A DNA stretch of 64,000 nt from Cenococcum geophilum 1.58 (lineage: Eukaryota; Ascomycota; Dothideomycetes; Gloniales; Gloniaceae). This document shows positions 34,502 through 43,954 of this stretch, one piece after another. The notes under the pieces are model-generated. The model was given only the letters and a program-made list of their open reading frames with translations, searched no databases and was not told where the DNA came from. A program made the position numbers and the translations under genes. The stretch lies in assembly GCA_001692895.1 (NCBI GenBank), contig KV748261.1:434001-498000 (forward strand). The letters are read 5' to 3'. Each line of letters opens with the position of its first letter. Within the stretch, counting starts at the first letter, position 1.

Positions 34502-34676
34502 TGGAGGTTCTCGTGGAGATCCTCATAGAGGTCCTCGTGGAGGTCCTCGTGGGGATCCTCGTGGAGGTCCTCGTGGAGGTCCTCGCGGAGGTCCTCGCGG
34601 AGGTCCTCGTGGAGGTCCTTATAGAGGTCCTCGTGGATGTTCTTGTGGAGGTCCTCATAGAGGTCCTCGTGGAGCA
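34502..34676. repeat. About fifteen 12-bp repeats (GGAGGTCCTCGT)
   Basis: A minisatellite just before the RNase H remnant. It is open in several frames on both strands, giving GGPRGGPR-, EVLVEVLV- and HEDLHEDL-type peptides. Two neighbouring units usually differ by one or two bases. Confidence 0.95.
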
Positions 34677-34902
34677 TCAAGAACTGTTTGGGATTCGATG
34701 GATTAATGGCCAAGACAACCCGGCAGATGCGATAACAAAGGCAATTTAAGAGTATTCCTATTGGTCAACTATCGTTCCCATTTACTCGAGCTAGCCGTAT
34801 CCAGTTACACTCCGCTAGCTCCGCAACCCTATTTCAACGACGCAGTTTCCTAGGGCGTGCTACCTACCAAATTCTGCCATATTCTGCCGACCCCGACGTC
34901 CG

Positions 34903-34952
34903 CTAACCAATTAGGATTTTCCATCCCCGGGATGGAAAATCGCTATTGGCTT
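34903..34952. repeat. 50-nt hairpin module, copy 1
   Basis: A 27-nt perfect palindrome with one central base (34915-34941, arm GATTTTCCATCCC) is extended outward by imperfectly pairing CCAAT/ATTGG arms. It lies about 150 bp before the right LTR. A second copy with a compensated stem is at 58135-58184. Confidence 0.9.
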
Positions 34953-35104
34953 ACTTACTACTAGCGCCTTGGCGGCAACCTTATCTTCGCGTTAAACCCT
35001 AACGTCCTTCCTTTTCTTCTTCTTCTTTTCCTTAGCTTTATATCTTTATATAGTAGCAATCTGTAAGTGTATATAGATAGCAACCATAAAAGAAGAGTTG
35101 CCAG

Positions 35105-35280
35105 TGTCGGGAATGAGGCAAGCGGTCGTCACGTGTCGTCACGTGTCGCCGCGGCACTAGCGTGGCGAGGAGCCTTAAGCTCTTCGCCCTCCCTCATTCT
35201 AACAACAAGCTTTATTAACCAACATCACTGTAACCCTACTTGAGTAGTCGTTATTGGTGAGTTACCCTATGTGACCAACA
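35105..35280 (+). repeat. Right LTR of the non-autonomous element
   Basis: 176 bp partner of 33086-33261, followed by CCTAC. Confidence 0.93.
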
Positions 35281-37625
35281 CCTACTAAAGTCCTACAGAC
35301 CTATCTCCTTATTAAACTGCCTAGGAAAGACTCTAGAAAAGATCTTTGCTACTAGATTAGGATATCTAGCTAGTACTACTAGCTTACTCCAAGATTCTTA
35401 ACTAGGAGGAAGAAGACAGCGGTCCGTAATAGACGCAGTCTTACTACTTCTAAATAATATCCAATTTAAAAATAGTAGGAAGAAAGCTAGATAAAGAATA
35501 GCTACTACGTTATTCCTAGACGTAAAAGGGGCTTTTAACTATGTCTCCGCAAACTAGCTTTTATCTATCTATAAGGAACTAGGACTACCTATAGCGTTTA
35601 CACAATAGGTAGCTACTTTTCTTAGCAATAGAAATCTACAGCTTTCCTTTAATAGGCAAATATAACAAAAAGTAGAACTAGAAATAGGGATACCATAGGG
35701 TTCGCCTATATCCCCTATTTTATTTCTACTATATCTACGTAATATCTATAGGCTATAGATAGAAGGAGCCTATTCCCTCAGCTATATGGACGATTTTGCA
35801 ATTACAATTACTTTAAACTTAGCTAAATCTAATTGCAAAAAGCTAGAGAGAATTGCACTAGAGCTAATGTCTAGAGCTAAGGAAGCTACTATTAGCTTTA
35901 ATATTGGCAAAACAGAGCTTATATACTTCTATAATAAGCGTACTACTATAGAAGAAGAGCTAAAGCTAGGAGATATAGAAATATCCCCTAAACCCCTAGT
36001 TAGGTGGTTAGGAGTATTCCTAGACTCTAAGCTTACTTTTAAACAATATGTAGAAATAAAAACCTCTAAAGCAAAAGCAGCCTTCTATTTAATTAGAAGA
36101 CTAGGAAATATATAAAGAGGTCTATCTCTATAAGCCCTACGGCAGCTTTATATAGCCTATATTACTACTATAGCAGACTATAGAATACAATACTAGTGGA
36201 AAAGCAAATCTAGAGACTATCTACTAGCTAGGTACCAGTCTCTACAAAATGAGGCCCTAAAACTAGTTTTAGGAGCGTTTAGAGGATCTCCTAGCTAAGC
36301 TATAGAGATTGAAGCCTCTATCCCTCCTCCTAAAATTAGATTTAAAAAGCTTTGCAATAGCTACGCATTAAAAATCCTAAAATTTAAGGAAAACTATGCA
36401 ATTAAAAAGGCCTATATAGAAGAGAATAATAAAGATAAAGACGAACTAGCAACTAGCTCTGATTCTAGTTTTAAAAACTCTACTATAAGGCACTTACTAC
36501 AGCCAAAAACATAGCTACTATCCCTAGTATCTAGGGTTCAGCAGCTAGTTCAGAACTGGAAAATAGAGAAAATCTCTCTAGAATGGCAAAAACCATGGTC
36601 TCCTCCTATATCTACATCTTTCTCTATCTTGAAGAATAGTAAAGTAAAAGCTGTACAAGAATATTTAAGACTAGTAGAAAATTTACAAGAATCCCTAGAG
36701 TGGGGCCTAGTAGATATATACTATACAGATGGCTCTAAAGACAGTAAATTAAATATAGCTGCCGTATGTAAAATAGGGGAGAGAAATAGGATTAAATATG
36801 CAACAAACTGGAATCTAGGACCCTATATGGAAATTATAGACATAAAGCTTTATACAGTCTATAGGGCCCTAGAACACCTAAAATAATAAAGACTAAAAGA
36901 GAAACAAGTCTATATCTTTATAGATAGCCAAGCGGCTATTAAAAGATTGTAGCTTAATTCTCTTACAGGGGGATAAGAGCTAGTCTTTAAAATTACGTAA
37001 AGCTGTTCCTACTTAGCTAGTAAGGGTATCTCTATTAACTTTTATTGGGTTCCTAGCCATCTAGGAATCTATAGAAACGAAATAGTAAATAAGCTAGCTA
37101 AAAAGGGCCTCTTTAAAAAAAAACTATAATTTTTTTTATACATCTCTAGCCTACCTAGGAAGACAAGTAAGAGAAAAGATACTAGAATAGTGGAAAGATA
37201 ATTGGCAATAGAATAAAAGCAAAGGAAAACACTATACTAGAATCTGTAAAGGAAACTACCCCTTTTCTTTTAAAGCCCCTAAGGATAAATATCCTAAAAG
37301 GCTATAATCAGCTCTCTTTTAACTAAAAGTAGGAAAAGGCTTCTTTAAATCCTTTTCTAAAACAATAGGGAAGGATAAAGAAGGTAGATGCTTTAGGGAC
37401 TGTACTACAGTACAAACCCCTACGCATCTATTACTAGAATGCAGACTATATTGGGAAGATAGAAAGGAAATACAAAGACAAATAGGCTCTTCTCTCTCCC
37501 TAGAGAAGCTTTTTTGTATAAAAAAAGGAAGAGGGGCGCTTTTTCTATTTCTAAGCAGGACAAAAATAGCTACTAGAAAGTGGCTAAGAGCAGCAGGATC
37601 TCTAGAAGGAGGTAACTCCTACTAA

Positions 37626-37960
37626 AGTCCTAGTAGATAGACTATAGAAAGCAAAAGGACAGAAATAAACTATAAATAGGACAGGGACAGGCGTTAGGAT
37701 CACTTTTATTTCAATTTTTTCTACTATTTTCCTACCGTTTTCTTACTACCTAATAGTTGCTAGCAACCTAGTATTTACTAGGAAGCTGTAAATCCCTAAT
37801 TTAGGGATTTATAAACTACTAGGACATAGCCACTAGTACATATTAAGCTGCCTAAAAAGGATTCATGTATATAGAACTATAGCGCCATAGCCTAGAGGCT
37901 GCATGCGCAGTATTGTACGTAGTATAATACAATGGATATTAAAAAAAAAAGAAAAAAAAA
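37626..37960 (+). other. LINE 3' untranslated region and A-rich tail
   Basis: Non-coding 3' end of the LINE, ending in ten A, one G and nine A just before the target duplicate. It includes a short palindrome-like pair, AATCCCTAATTTAGGGATTT, at about 37790. Confidence 0.8.
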
Positions 37961-37973
37961 GGTTGTAATCTAG

Positions 37974-38283
37974 GGTGCTAGGTAGCTAGGAGGCTAGCCA
38001 TCTACTGTATAGTCGCGATTCTTGGTATTATACCGCGTTAACTTATTAATAAGATCCACTGCTTGAGACTCTCTTCTTATATAGGTGTTAGGCGGCAATT
38101 TGGCGCAGTAGAACCGCGTTTTAATGCAATGCTAGTAATATAGCGCCTAGCAGTCGTTTAGGGCACATTATACGTTATTATAGTAGGTTAAAGGGCTTAA
38201 AACTGGCCTTTCTTATAGGCATTAATAGCTAGATTAAGTCTGCCCTCTCGAAAAAGGGCTTCTTGCTGTTGTGGGGTGGTCAT
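37974..38283 (-). pseudogene. Fot1 transposase, N-terminal part (HTH domain)
   Basis: The minus strand from 38283 reads MTTPQQQEALFREGRLNLAI, typical of Fot1/pogo transposases. A Tc5/CENP-B-type DNA-binding region follows, including a recognisable EESLKQWIL stretch. Several in-frame stop codons stand where Gln or Trp is expected. The segment is cut at 37974 by the LINE, whose target duplicate occupies 37961-37973. Confidence 0.88.
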
Positions 38284-38329
38284 TGAGGTTGTAGTTGTAT
38301 AACGCGTCGCGTGTCTTTTCGCGATTTTA

Positions 38330-38376
38330 GTGGGGTGGCCACATGCTTGCAGTGGCCACATGCTTGCCGAACACGT
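38330..38376. repeat. Right terminal inverted repeat of the Fot1 element
   Basis: Mirror of 19652-19698 and followed by the TA target duplicate. The transposase start codon lies 47 bp inside it, at 38283. Confidence 0.95.
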
Positions 38377-39320
38377 TATTAAGAAGTAGCTTACCCAACC
38401 CCAGAGAAAAATAAGTTATGGTGGGGAAGTTCTATCTTAAAAGCATAAGAAAACTGTAAAGTGTAAGGGTGCAAAACGCGCCTATTTTCTCTCAGACCCT
38501 CGGAGAGGAATTCGCCTCGCGCATGCCCTAGATTACGTTACCTACCCCTTAGTGCTATCTAATTGGCTATATTGGTCGCGCACGGTGCCTTCCTTGGCAG
38601 AATTTTACAACATGATTGCATAAAATGCATATCAAGGTGCAGAGGTCGATTCCTCAACGAGGGTCTAGGGCACCTGAGATAATACGGGCGCTGGTAGTGA
38701 ATATTATAGTGGCTGGGACTACATACATACAGCCCATTCCGCCCTGTCCGTAGCTCAATAATACAACAACATCACTTATCTTAACATTATCAGCTATAAA
38801 TGGCAGCTTCCTCAACGAATGCTGGCCCGTACGGGCCTGCTAGACGACCAATCACGAACTAGTTCCGTCCCGCATGAGCTTGGCGCCCGAGCGTGTCGCC
38901 TATGCAGCCCACATGCTACCCGTTTCGCTATATGCACGTTTTACTATGTGCTTGTTTTGCTATGTGCTTGTTTCGCTATATATCCGTTTGGTTATGTGTC
39001 ACGGCTCCAAGAGCTCGACGGCTAACATGAAGGAGCGCTTCCATCCGTTAAGGCTTCGCTGCGGACGCCGAGCCACTCTCCATCCAAGAGCACGTGCGGC
39101 CTAGCTTCGTCGACATTTGAGGGATATTTGCCTTCAGCTCGAAAAATCCATCCACATGGAATGTCACGGAGTTATCTATGAAATCCATAGGAGGCATTTT
39201 AATGAATGAGTTTGGTGAGAACTGCTCGATTCAATGCTATATGAGACAAGAAACCCTTATTCGGTTCCTGAGAAGGCGTGGAATGAGGCGGAGGAGGACA
39301 TACACCGGTCCTTTTTGAGC
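38377..39320. other. Host intergenic region, nothing recognised
   Basis: About 0.9 kb between the Fot1 right end and the RNase H gene. Base composition is host-like. A short imperfect repeat (CTATGTGCTTGTTT) occurs near 38943-38970. The open frames here have no recognisable domain. Confidence 0.55.
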
Positions 39321-40143
39321 CTATATGCTAGCCACATCACCGTGGACGGCAGCCGCTTTCGCAAGACGGTCGGCGAGTTCATTATGCTCCCTGGGAATAC
39401 GCCAGAACCCAATCTAGACGTTCTTAGTCTCGTATCCAGTCAACATACTGTTGGGTGTGACAACCTACCTTCACATTCTTAGCCTCGTGTTTTGTTACTA
39501 CGCCATCGAGAGCGAGAAACAGATCCAGATTTGCCGGTTTGGTACCTTTAGACGTGCGCCAGTTGTTCCTCTACAAGCTCAGTCAGAAGAGTCTCTAAAA
39601 GCCCTTGTCAGGATAGTTGGAATATACCCTCCATGTTGGCAGCCATTCGGTCATCCCCTTAACAACATACTCGGAATCGGTCGCGATGATCCAAGCTTTA
39701 GACTCGCCCTTGGACTTGCCCGTTGGCTCCTTGGTATTGACCCCGTCGGCCTCAGCGAGGAATTCCAGACCTAACTTTGCCGCATAGAGTTCCGCTCGCT
39801 GATTTGACCGCAGTGGGAAGTTGTCCGCCGAGTCCGCGATAGGCATGGACAATTGGCTGCCATCATTATTGCCGTATGCTACACCAACTCCTGCTTTTGC
39901 TTCAGGTCGTCCGTTGTTCATACACGCACCATCAGTGAAGATGATGCGAAAGTGGTGGCAGGGATTAGCCGGTCGACGGCTTCGAGGAAGATCAAGGAGT
40001 TGATGGCTACATGCGCAGCAATATAACAGAAATTCATTGCAATGAGGACATTCTTGAAGGAGTTCTGGTACAGACCAATCTGTGGTTGTAGGACAGAGGA
40101 TAAGCTTTCTATTGTGGATGTTCCCTTCTCCGTCATCCATCAT
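39321..40143 (-). CDS. RNase H type-1 domain protein, 236 residues, three exons
   Basis: Exons 39628-40143, 39469-39570 and 39321-39413 join in frame. The introns are 57 nt (GTATAT donor, TTGTAG acceptor) and 55 nt (GTAGGT donor, GTCTAG acceptor). The N-terminal part has paired cysteines (CPHC at 32-35, CCAC at 42-45), which suggests a small zinc-binding segment. The RNase H fold follows from residue 66. The catalytic acids are all visible: Asp71 (FTDGAC), Glu118 (QRAELYAA), Asp156 (ATDSEYV) and Asp221 (NELADRLAK), with His216 upstream of the last. It would cut RNA in RNA-DNA hybrids. Independent fungal genes of this layout are common. It is not part of a retroelement here, its frame is clean, and no targeting signal is seen. 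MM at the start leaves the first codon ambiguous by one. Confidence 0.88.
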
Positions 40144-40994
40144 GGTGAGGATATTCAGAACGAATTAAAACTATGCTCCAGATCATGAGTTGAGTTGTAG
40201 GATCGAGCTATCGCCGTTACTAGCGCACGGACCAAGGTATCAGGCAACCAGACCCCTTCAAGGCGGGGCACGTGGGGCTCCGCCGGGGATAGCACGTGCA
40301 ACCTTGGCGTTAGGCGCCGGCGTTCGGCAGATCTCTCGAGGTCTGAGTTAACTGAGATAACCGTAACAGTAAGTTGATTTTAGTGTGAGAGAGTTCCGGG
40401 GCCCGAGCTTACCACTAAAGTTAGGACCATAAGCTCTTAGACTCTTGGTGGAGAATTCGTTGGTGATAAGGAGAAGTATGCCGCACGTGCGCCACCGGGG
40501 TCTGATTTATGAGATAAGTGGGATTATTGTGGTTGGCACAGCGCGTAATTCTAGGCAGCCACTTAAACATAGCCTTATTTGCACCGCCACAATTTCTCCG
40601 ACTCATCTTTAGTTTGTTCTGTCACTTTATAGTCGATGGACCTTTAGTCGACGGATCTTAGGTCAACAGACTACTTTGCACAGCCCAAACCACTTTCTAT
40701 TGAATTACATCCTCTTGTTCTTCTCTCCTTGGCCTGACCCGCTTTAGGGTCCTATACGAGCTCCTTGTACGAGCCTACACTTAGTCCTCTTTATTGAGCG
40801 CAATGAGATATCCCTTAACCCGTTGATATGGGTCCTACGGTTATCGATAAGGGACCAGCCAATCTGAGAACCTGGTTCAATCCAAGTGCCCAATCAAATC
40901 CGGTAGCGAATTCTCTAAGGAACGGGTTAAGGGATAATTACTGTTGTCTTTCCGACTATTTTGGACAATAACATTTTCAATTTTGGTTTTCGAA
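40144..40994. other. Intergenic region with one MITE; otherwise nothing recognised
   Basis: About 0.85 kb between divergently transcribed genes, so it contains both promoters. A GC-rich stretch lies at 40250-40340 and short direct repeats of GTCGA occur near 40630-40670. The MITE at 40810-40935 ends about 60 bp before the next start codon. Confidence 0.6.
40810..40935. repeat. MITE copy 2 (TCCCTTAACCCG ends)
   Basis: 126 bp with perfect 12-bp inverted ends TCCCTTAACCCG and CGGGTTAAGGGA inside flanking TA dinucleotides. It shares the core TTATCGATAAG with copy 1 at 16507-16619. It sits in the immediate upstream region of the gene at 40995. Confidence 0.85.
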
Positions 40995-41708
40995 ATGTGT
41001 AATCAGGATGAAATCGCCATGAATGCCGCTGGCCGCACCTCCTCCCACAGGTTCCGGGACCTTCGATCTGCCTCTCTCGCCCGGAAACGGGAAATTGCAA
41101 AGCAGAAGAAATACTACCATTTTCGTGGCCTCTCACCGTCCGACCTGCACACCCCGCATTACCTCCCTGTCTGTGCTTCTCCATCATGCCCTACCCAGGG
41201 CACTCCTGATGACTGCTGGCTATCAGTCTTCCCGGCAAATCTCTCCACTGCTCCACTCCGGGCCTTCACGAAGCGGGAGTTCTACGAGGAAGCGCAGCGC
41301 TGGCCTCGGCCACCCACGTACCATCATACGTACCAGAAAGACAAAGGCAAGGATCCGAAGCGCGGGGAAACCTGCAAGTGGGATAAGATGCAGTATGAGA
41401 AGAAGCAGTTACGGCGGGAGATGCGGTCGAAAGGCTGGCGAAATGAGGTTGACAGTTTTGAGGAGAGGCCTTGTGACTGTGGGTGTGACTTCTGGCATTG
41501 GTTTTACTTGGAGATTCTCCGGGAGGAACTGAAGTTTGAAGATCACGATACAGAGCCTGAAGGATTGGAAGTGGGTTTATCTGGTGAAAATATGGCGGGC
41601 AGATCAACCGAGGTTGTTGCAACCCCACAAGTGGAAGAGGATAAGGACTGGGATATTGTTTCGTGTGCTTCGTCTATATCCTGGATAGAATCAGTAGTCA
41701 CAAGGTAG
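40995..41708 (+). CDS. Hypothetical protein, 237 residues
   Basis: Single open frame from ATG at 40995 (MCNQDEIAMNAAG); an in-frame ATG eight codons later (41019) is an alternative start. The product is hydrophilic, with basic N-terminal and central parts (RKREIAKQKK, KKQLRREMRSKGW). A cluster of Cys and aromatic residues (RPCDCGCDFWHWFYLEILREEL, residues about 174-195) is the most distinctive part. The C-terminal tail is acidic and ends EEDKDWDIVSCASSISWI; a WD-motif tail with a nearby Ser cluster is seen in other fungal proteins. No known domain is recognised. The start lies about 60 bp after MITE copy 2. Codon use and clean frame support a real gene. Confidence 0.65.
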   Translation: MCNQDEIAMNAAGRTSSHRFRDLRSASLARKREIAKQKKYYHFRGLSPSDLHTPHYLPVCASPSCPTQGTPDDCWLSVFPANLSTAPLRAFTKREFYEEAQRWPRPPTYHHTYQKDKGKDPKRGETCKWDKMQYEKKQLRREMRSKGWRNEVDSFEERPCDCGCDFWHWFYLEILREELKFEDHDTEPEGLEVGLSGENMAGRSTEVVATPQVEEDKDWDIVSCASSISWIESVVTR

Positions 41709-42849
41709 AGGTTGTTGCAAGGGAAGAAACTTTATCTGCCAGAAACAGGATTCCAAGAGCAACATGCGGTCGTTGCCCACGTGAGTTTCATTTAGCAGAG
41801 GCCCTATCGACTCGAGCTAGTCTCGCCATCCGCTCCACTCAGATCCAAGAAAAAACTCATTCAGCGTCTATGAAATCAATCTCCGGCCACTCATCACTAC
41901 AGTAACTCCTCCCTACTCTCGCTCACTGTTCTCACTATATACCTCCAGCCAAAACGAATATTAGCATGGTCTACCCAGATTATTTATAACCGTATTTTTC
42001 TCCAGCCAACTTTTTTCCTTAGTGTACCAAGGATTTAAGAAACTAGACGCGCAGCGAGGTTGCTTAACATGACGTTTCTAACACTGCCGTAGACGCCTGC
42101 GTTAATAGCCATGCTTCATTGCAAACAGCATTACTAGATATCACAAAGCTCTAATGCCTAGTTCGACTGCTTGCCTATATATACATAACACCTGTATATT
42201 TTTTGGGGAAGCTTTATAGAGACCTAGTTAGCCTCACAAGGGGTGGTCCAAAGGGTCAAATGAATAAAATGTTTTTTTCGTTATTCCAATGCCACAGTGA
42301 TATACCCGGCGCTTCAGCAGGCCATGCACAGGTTGAACGGAGCACACGACCCGACATTCAAGCCTATTTCTGATAGGTCATCGGTGATTATGGGTATTTT
42401 TCGTATGCATTAGGACGGTGATATCGGCATTGGTCATTTTTTAGCTTCTCTTGGATGTTCTAGGGAATTTCTCGAATATTTCAATTCGAATGAAATTCTA
42501 CCTACAGCGAGCTGCACAATTAGAGACGTGGTTTCCACGGTTTTATTGCTAACTAACGGCATTACAAAAAAAAAAAAACCTGGGAAACCAATCTTACTAC
42601 CAACCCTTTAGCCCTTTAGCATAACTTCTCATAAGGATTTAAAAAAAGAAGCCTCATGTTGAATGAGCAAGCACGGATAAGATATTGAATAAATTAATCC
42701 ATGAACCCGCATGATCGATGCCCAGTATACCATCCTTAAAGAGAGGAGAGTAGAAATAATAGAAAGGAACGACAGGAAAGCCATGCGATTTAGACAAAGT
42801 CAAACAGCAGAATTGCAAACCTCATTTACAATGCCTCAACTACTATGCT
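41709..42849. other. Intergenic region, nothing recognised
   Basis: About 1.1 kb between convergent genes. It includes a run of 13 A at 42566-42578. No coding region, repeat family or RNA gene is recognised. Confidence 0.55.
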
Positions 42850-43954
42850 TTAGCTCTTTGGTGCGTCACTCAGGGAACAAGTAGCACAGTTGAGCCACTT
42901 TTTGCACATATATGAGGTATGAGGGTTGGCTGTCTTTTCAACTGATCTCTCCAGACAATACTCTAACTGCCAGACAGGGTCATAAGCCATACCGTGGTCC
43001 CTCCGCAGATGCCGCCCAAGGTCGACCAGCATGAATCGTGATACCCTACCATTTTCGCACCCTCCGATCCCACATTCATATTCCCCATGGGATTGCTGAA
43101 CGTGCGTTTCTTCCTGAAACTTTGGAACTGCTGCGAAGCAGTGGTTATAAGGACATCTAACGTTCTCGTGTTCCTCTTTTAGATGCTTCACAAGCTTGTC
43201 CTTTCTAGCGAACCCAGTAACGCTTGATGGGCAGGACTCAATAGGACACTTGTGATCGCGTGCATCTCCATGGGCAGTCAAGATATGACGATCAAGGTCG
43301 AATTGTCTACCGAAAGGTTTCGTATAGGTGCATAGTGGATATTTGCAGACAAGAGGAGTGACGTGAATGTTGAAGAGGTGAATCCTTAGAGAGCCGGGTG
43401 ACTTGAAGGTGGCTCTTGAGGAGCATTTGGGCCAGGGGCACTTGCTAGCACCAATCCACTGGGCTTCAGTCTCACTCCAGTGGTTGTTTAGATGTTGTTT
43501 CACCTCATTTGCGATACTTGGGAGGCCTGTCGAGCAAGTGGGCCAGGGGCAACGCCATAAGTTGAGGCTTGGCGGAGGGGCTCTGTGAAGGGAAGAATGT
43601 CCACTGAACGCCTCGTTAGCGTTCATTAAAAAAAAAAGCCTACCCGGATTCGCCGGGTTCGATTGGTGCGTCGAGGTCGAAGCCTGACGCGTCAGCGATC
43701 GGTGGCTGATTTGGTGCTGCGTCAGAGTCTAAACGCCCCAGCTGGGAAGGGCGCAGGGCGTTCGCAGTGTCGGACGGCAGAATCGTCTGATCAAGAGCCT
43801 CGCAGTCGATAGGATCGAAGTCGCCAGTAGCCGTGTCCAGCATATGGAAATCACTGAAGTGTATATTGAATGAATTTGAATCGTTGCCGCCGAGCCGGGT
43901 GTCGACGTCCTCGCGCAAGAAGTTCTCGAAAGAAAAGTCGAATTTTGATGACAT
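42850..43954 (-). CDS. C2H2 zinc-finger protein with six fingers, 354 residues
   Basis: Two exons (43644-43954 and 42850-43603) are joined across a 40-nt intron with GTAGGC donor, GCTAAC branch site and TTCAG acceptor. Without the intron the first frame stops and the second starts at a false ATG inside the intron. The first 104 residues are acidic and probably disordered (MSSKFDFSFENFLREDVDTR), like an activation domain. About residues 120-330 hold six C2H2 fingers, including CPWPKC...HLFNIH, CKYPLC...HILTAH, CPIESC...HLKEEH, CPYNHC...HVQQSH and CGIGGC...HLRRDH. A nuclear DNA-binding regulator is likely, target unknown. It shares a 439-bp divergent promoter with the GH16 gene. Confidence 0.85.

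Larger units (their letters stand above)
33086..35280 (+). mobile_element. Short non-autonomous copia-like LTR element inside the LINE
   Basis: Two 176-bp LTRs (33086-33261 and 35105-35280) start TGTCGGGAATGAGG and end TGACCAACA. CCTAC at 33081-33085 and 35281-35285 is the target duplication. The interior is only about 1.8 kb. It shows gag-like sequence at about 33660-34090, repeats, and near 34690-34745 the C-terminal signature of copia RNase H (GQDNPADAITK). No room exists for integrase or a complete RT, so this copy belongs to a deleted family that must use enzymes from a relative. It is a fossil with several breaks. The LTRs are nearly identical, so it is young relative to the LINE. Confidence 0.85.
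31344..37625 (+). pseudogene. LINE ORF2 (endonuclease, RT, RNase H), damaged and interrupted
   Basis: ORF2 starts with ATG at 31344. An APE-type endonuclease spans about 31415-32120 (ILVQEPST, LLFNIYN, ILIGDYNLHYTRWN, then GSDYKTI near the end, with Tyr where the family has the catalytic SDH His). The RT begins about 32880 (KKALGPDGISF) and is interrupted at 33086. It resumes at about 35286 (SYRPISLLNCLGK) with the palm motif YMDDF at about 35785. RNase H is at about 36705-37120 (YYTDGSKD, FIDSQAA, WVPSHLG). A Cys/His motif (CFRDCTTVQTPTHLLLEC) lies near 37390. Multiple TAA/TAG codons, mainly at Gln and Trp positions, break the frame, as does the LTR-element insertion. Confidence 0.88.
29215..37960 (+). 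mobile_element. Tad1-type LINE, full length, with RIP damage and one LTR-element insertion
   Basis: A non-LTR retrotransposon on the plus strand, inserted in the Fot1 transposase. It has a 13-bp target duplication GGTTGTAATCTAG (29202-29214 and 37961-37973) and an A-rich 3' tail (37941-37960). ORF1 (29892-31347) has zinc knuckles. ORF2 (31344-37625) has endonuclease, RT, RNase H and a C-terminal Cys/His motif, the order known for the fungal Tad1 clade. Many in-frame TAA/TAG codons show RIP. The RT region is split by 33086-35280. Without that insertion the element is about 6.5 kb, the usual size for Tad1 relatives. Confidence 0.93.
19652..38376 (-). mobile_element. Fot1/pogo DNA transposon, split by Copia-2 and a LINE
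   Basis: 47-bp terminal inverted repeats at 19652-19698 and 38330-38376 differ at one position, and TA flanks both ends (19650-19651 and 38377-38378). Removing the insertions Copia-2 and the LINE leaves about 1.8 kb, the normal Fot1 size. The transposase runs on the minus strand: the N-terminus and HTH at 38283-37974, the DDE domain at 29201-28240, and a basic C-terminus before 20115-19930. The transposase is heavily RIP-damaged, with many TAA/TAG codons at expected Gln/Trp positions, so this copy cannot move itself. The flanks on both sides are host DNA, so this is the founding insertion of the whole 18.7-kb block. Confidence 0.92.

Noticed and set aside
34398-34749. Glycine/arginine- or Glu/Val-rich repeat proteins near 34400-34750
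   Set aside because: Four overlapping frames on both strands are open only because the 12-bp repeat has a period divisible by three. The end of one frame is a copia RNase H remnant.
38640-38680. Possible tRNA (GGTCGATTCCTC resembles a T arm)
   Set aside because: No matching acceptor stem, D arm or anticodon arm could be drawn around it.
41023-41628. Alternative frames on both strands within the gene at 40995-41708
   Set aside because: Shadow frames of a GC-normal coding region; the chosen frame is longest, has an ATG and a natural-looking acidic end.
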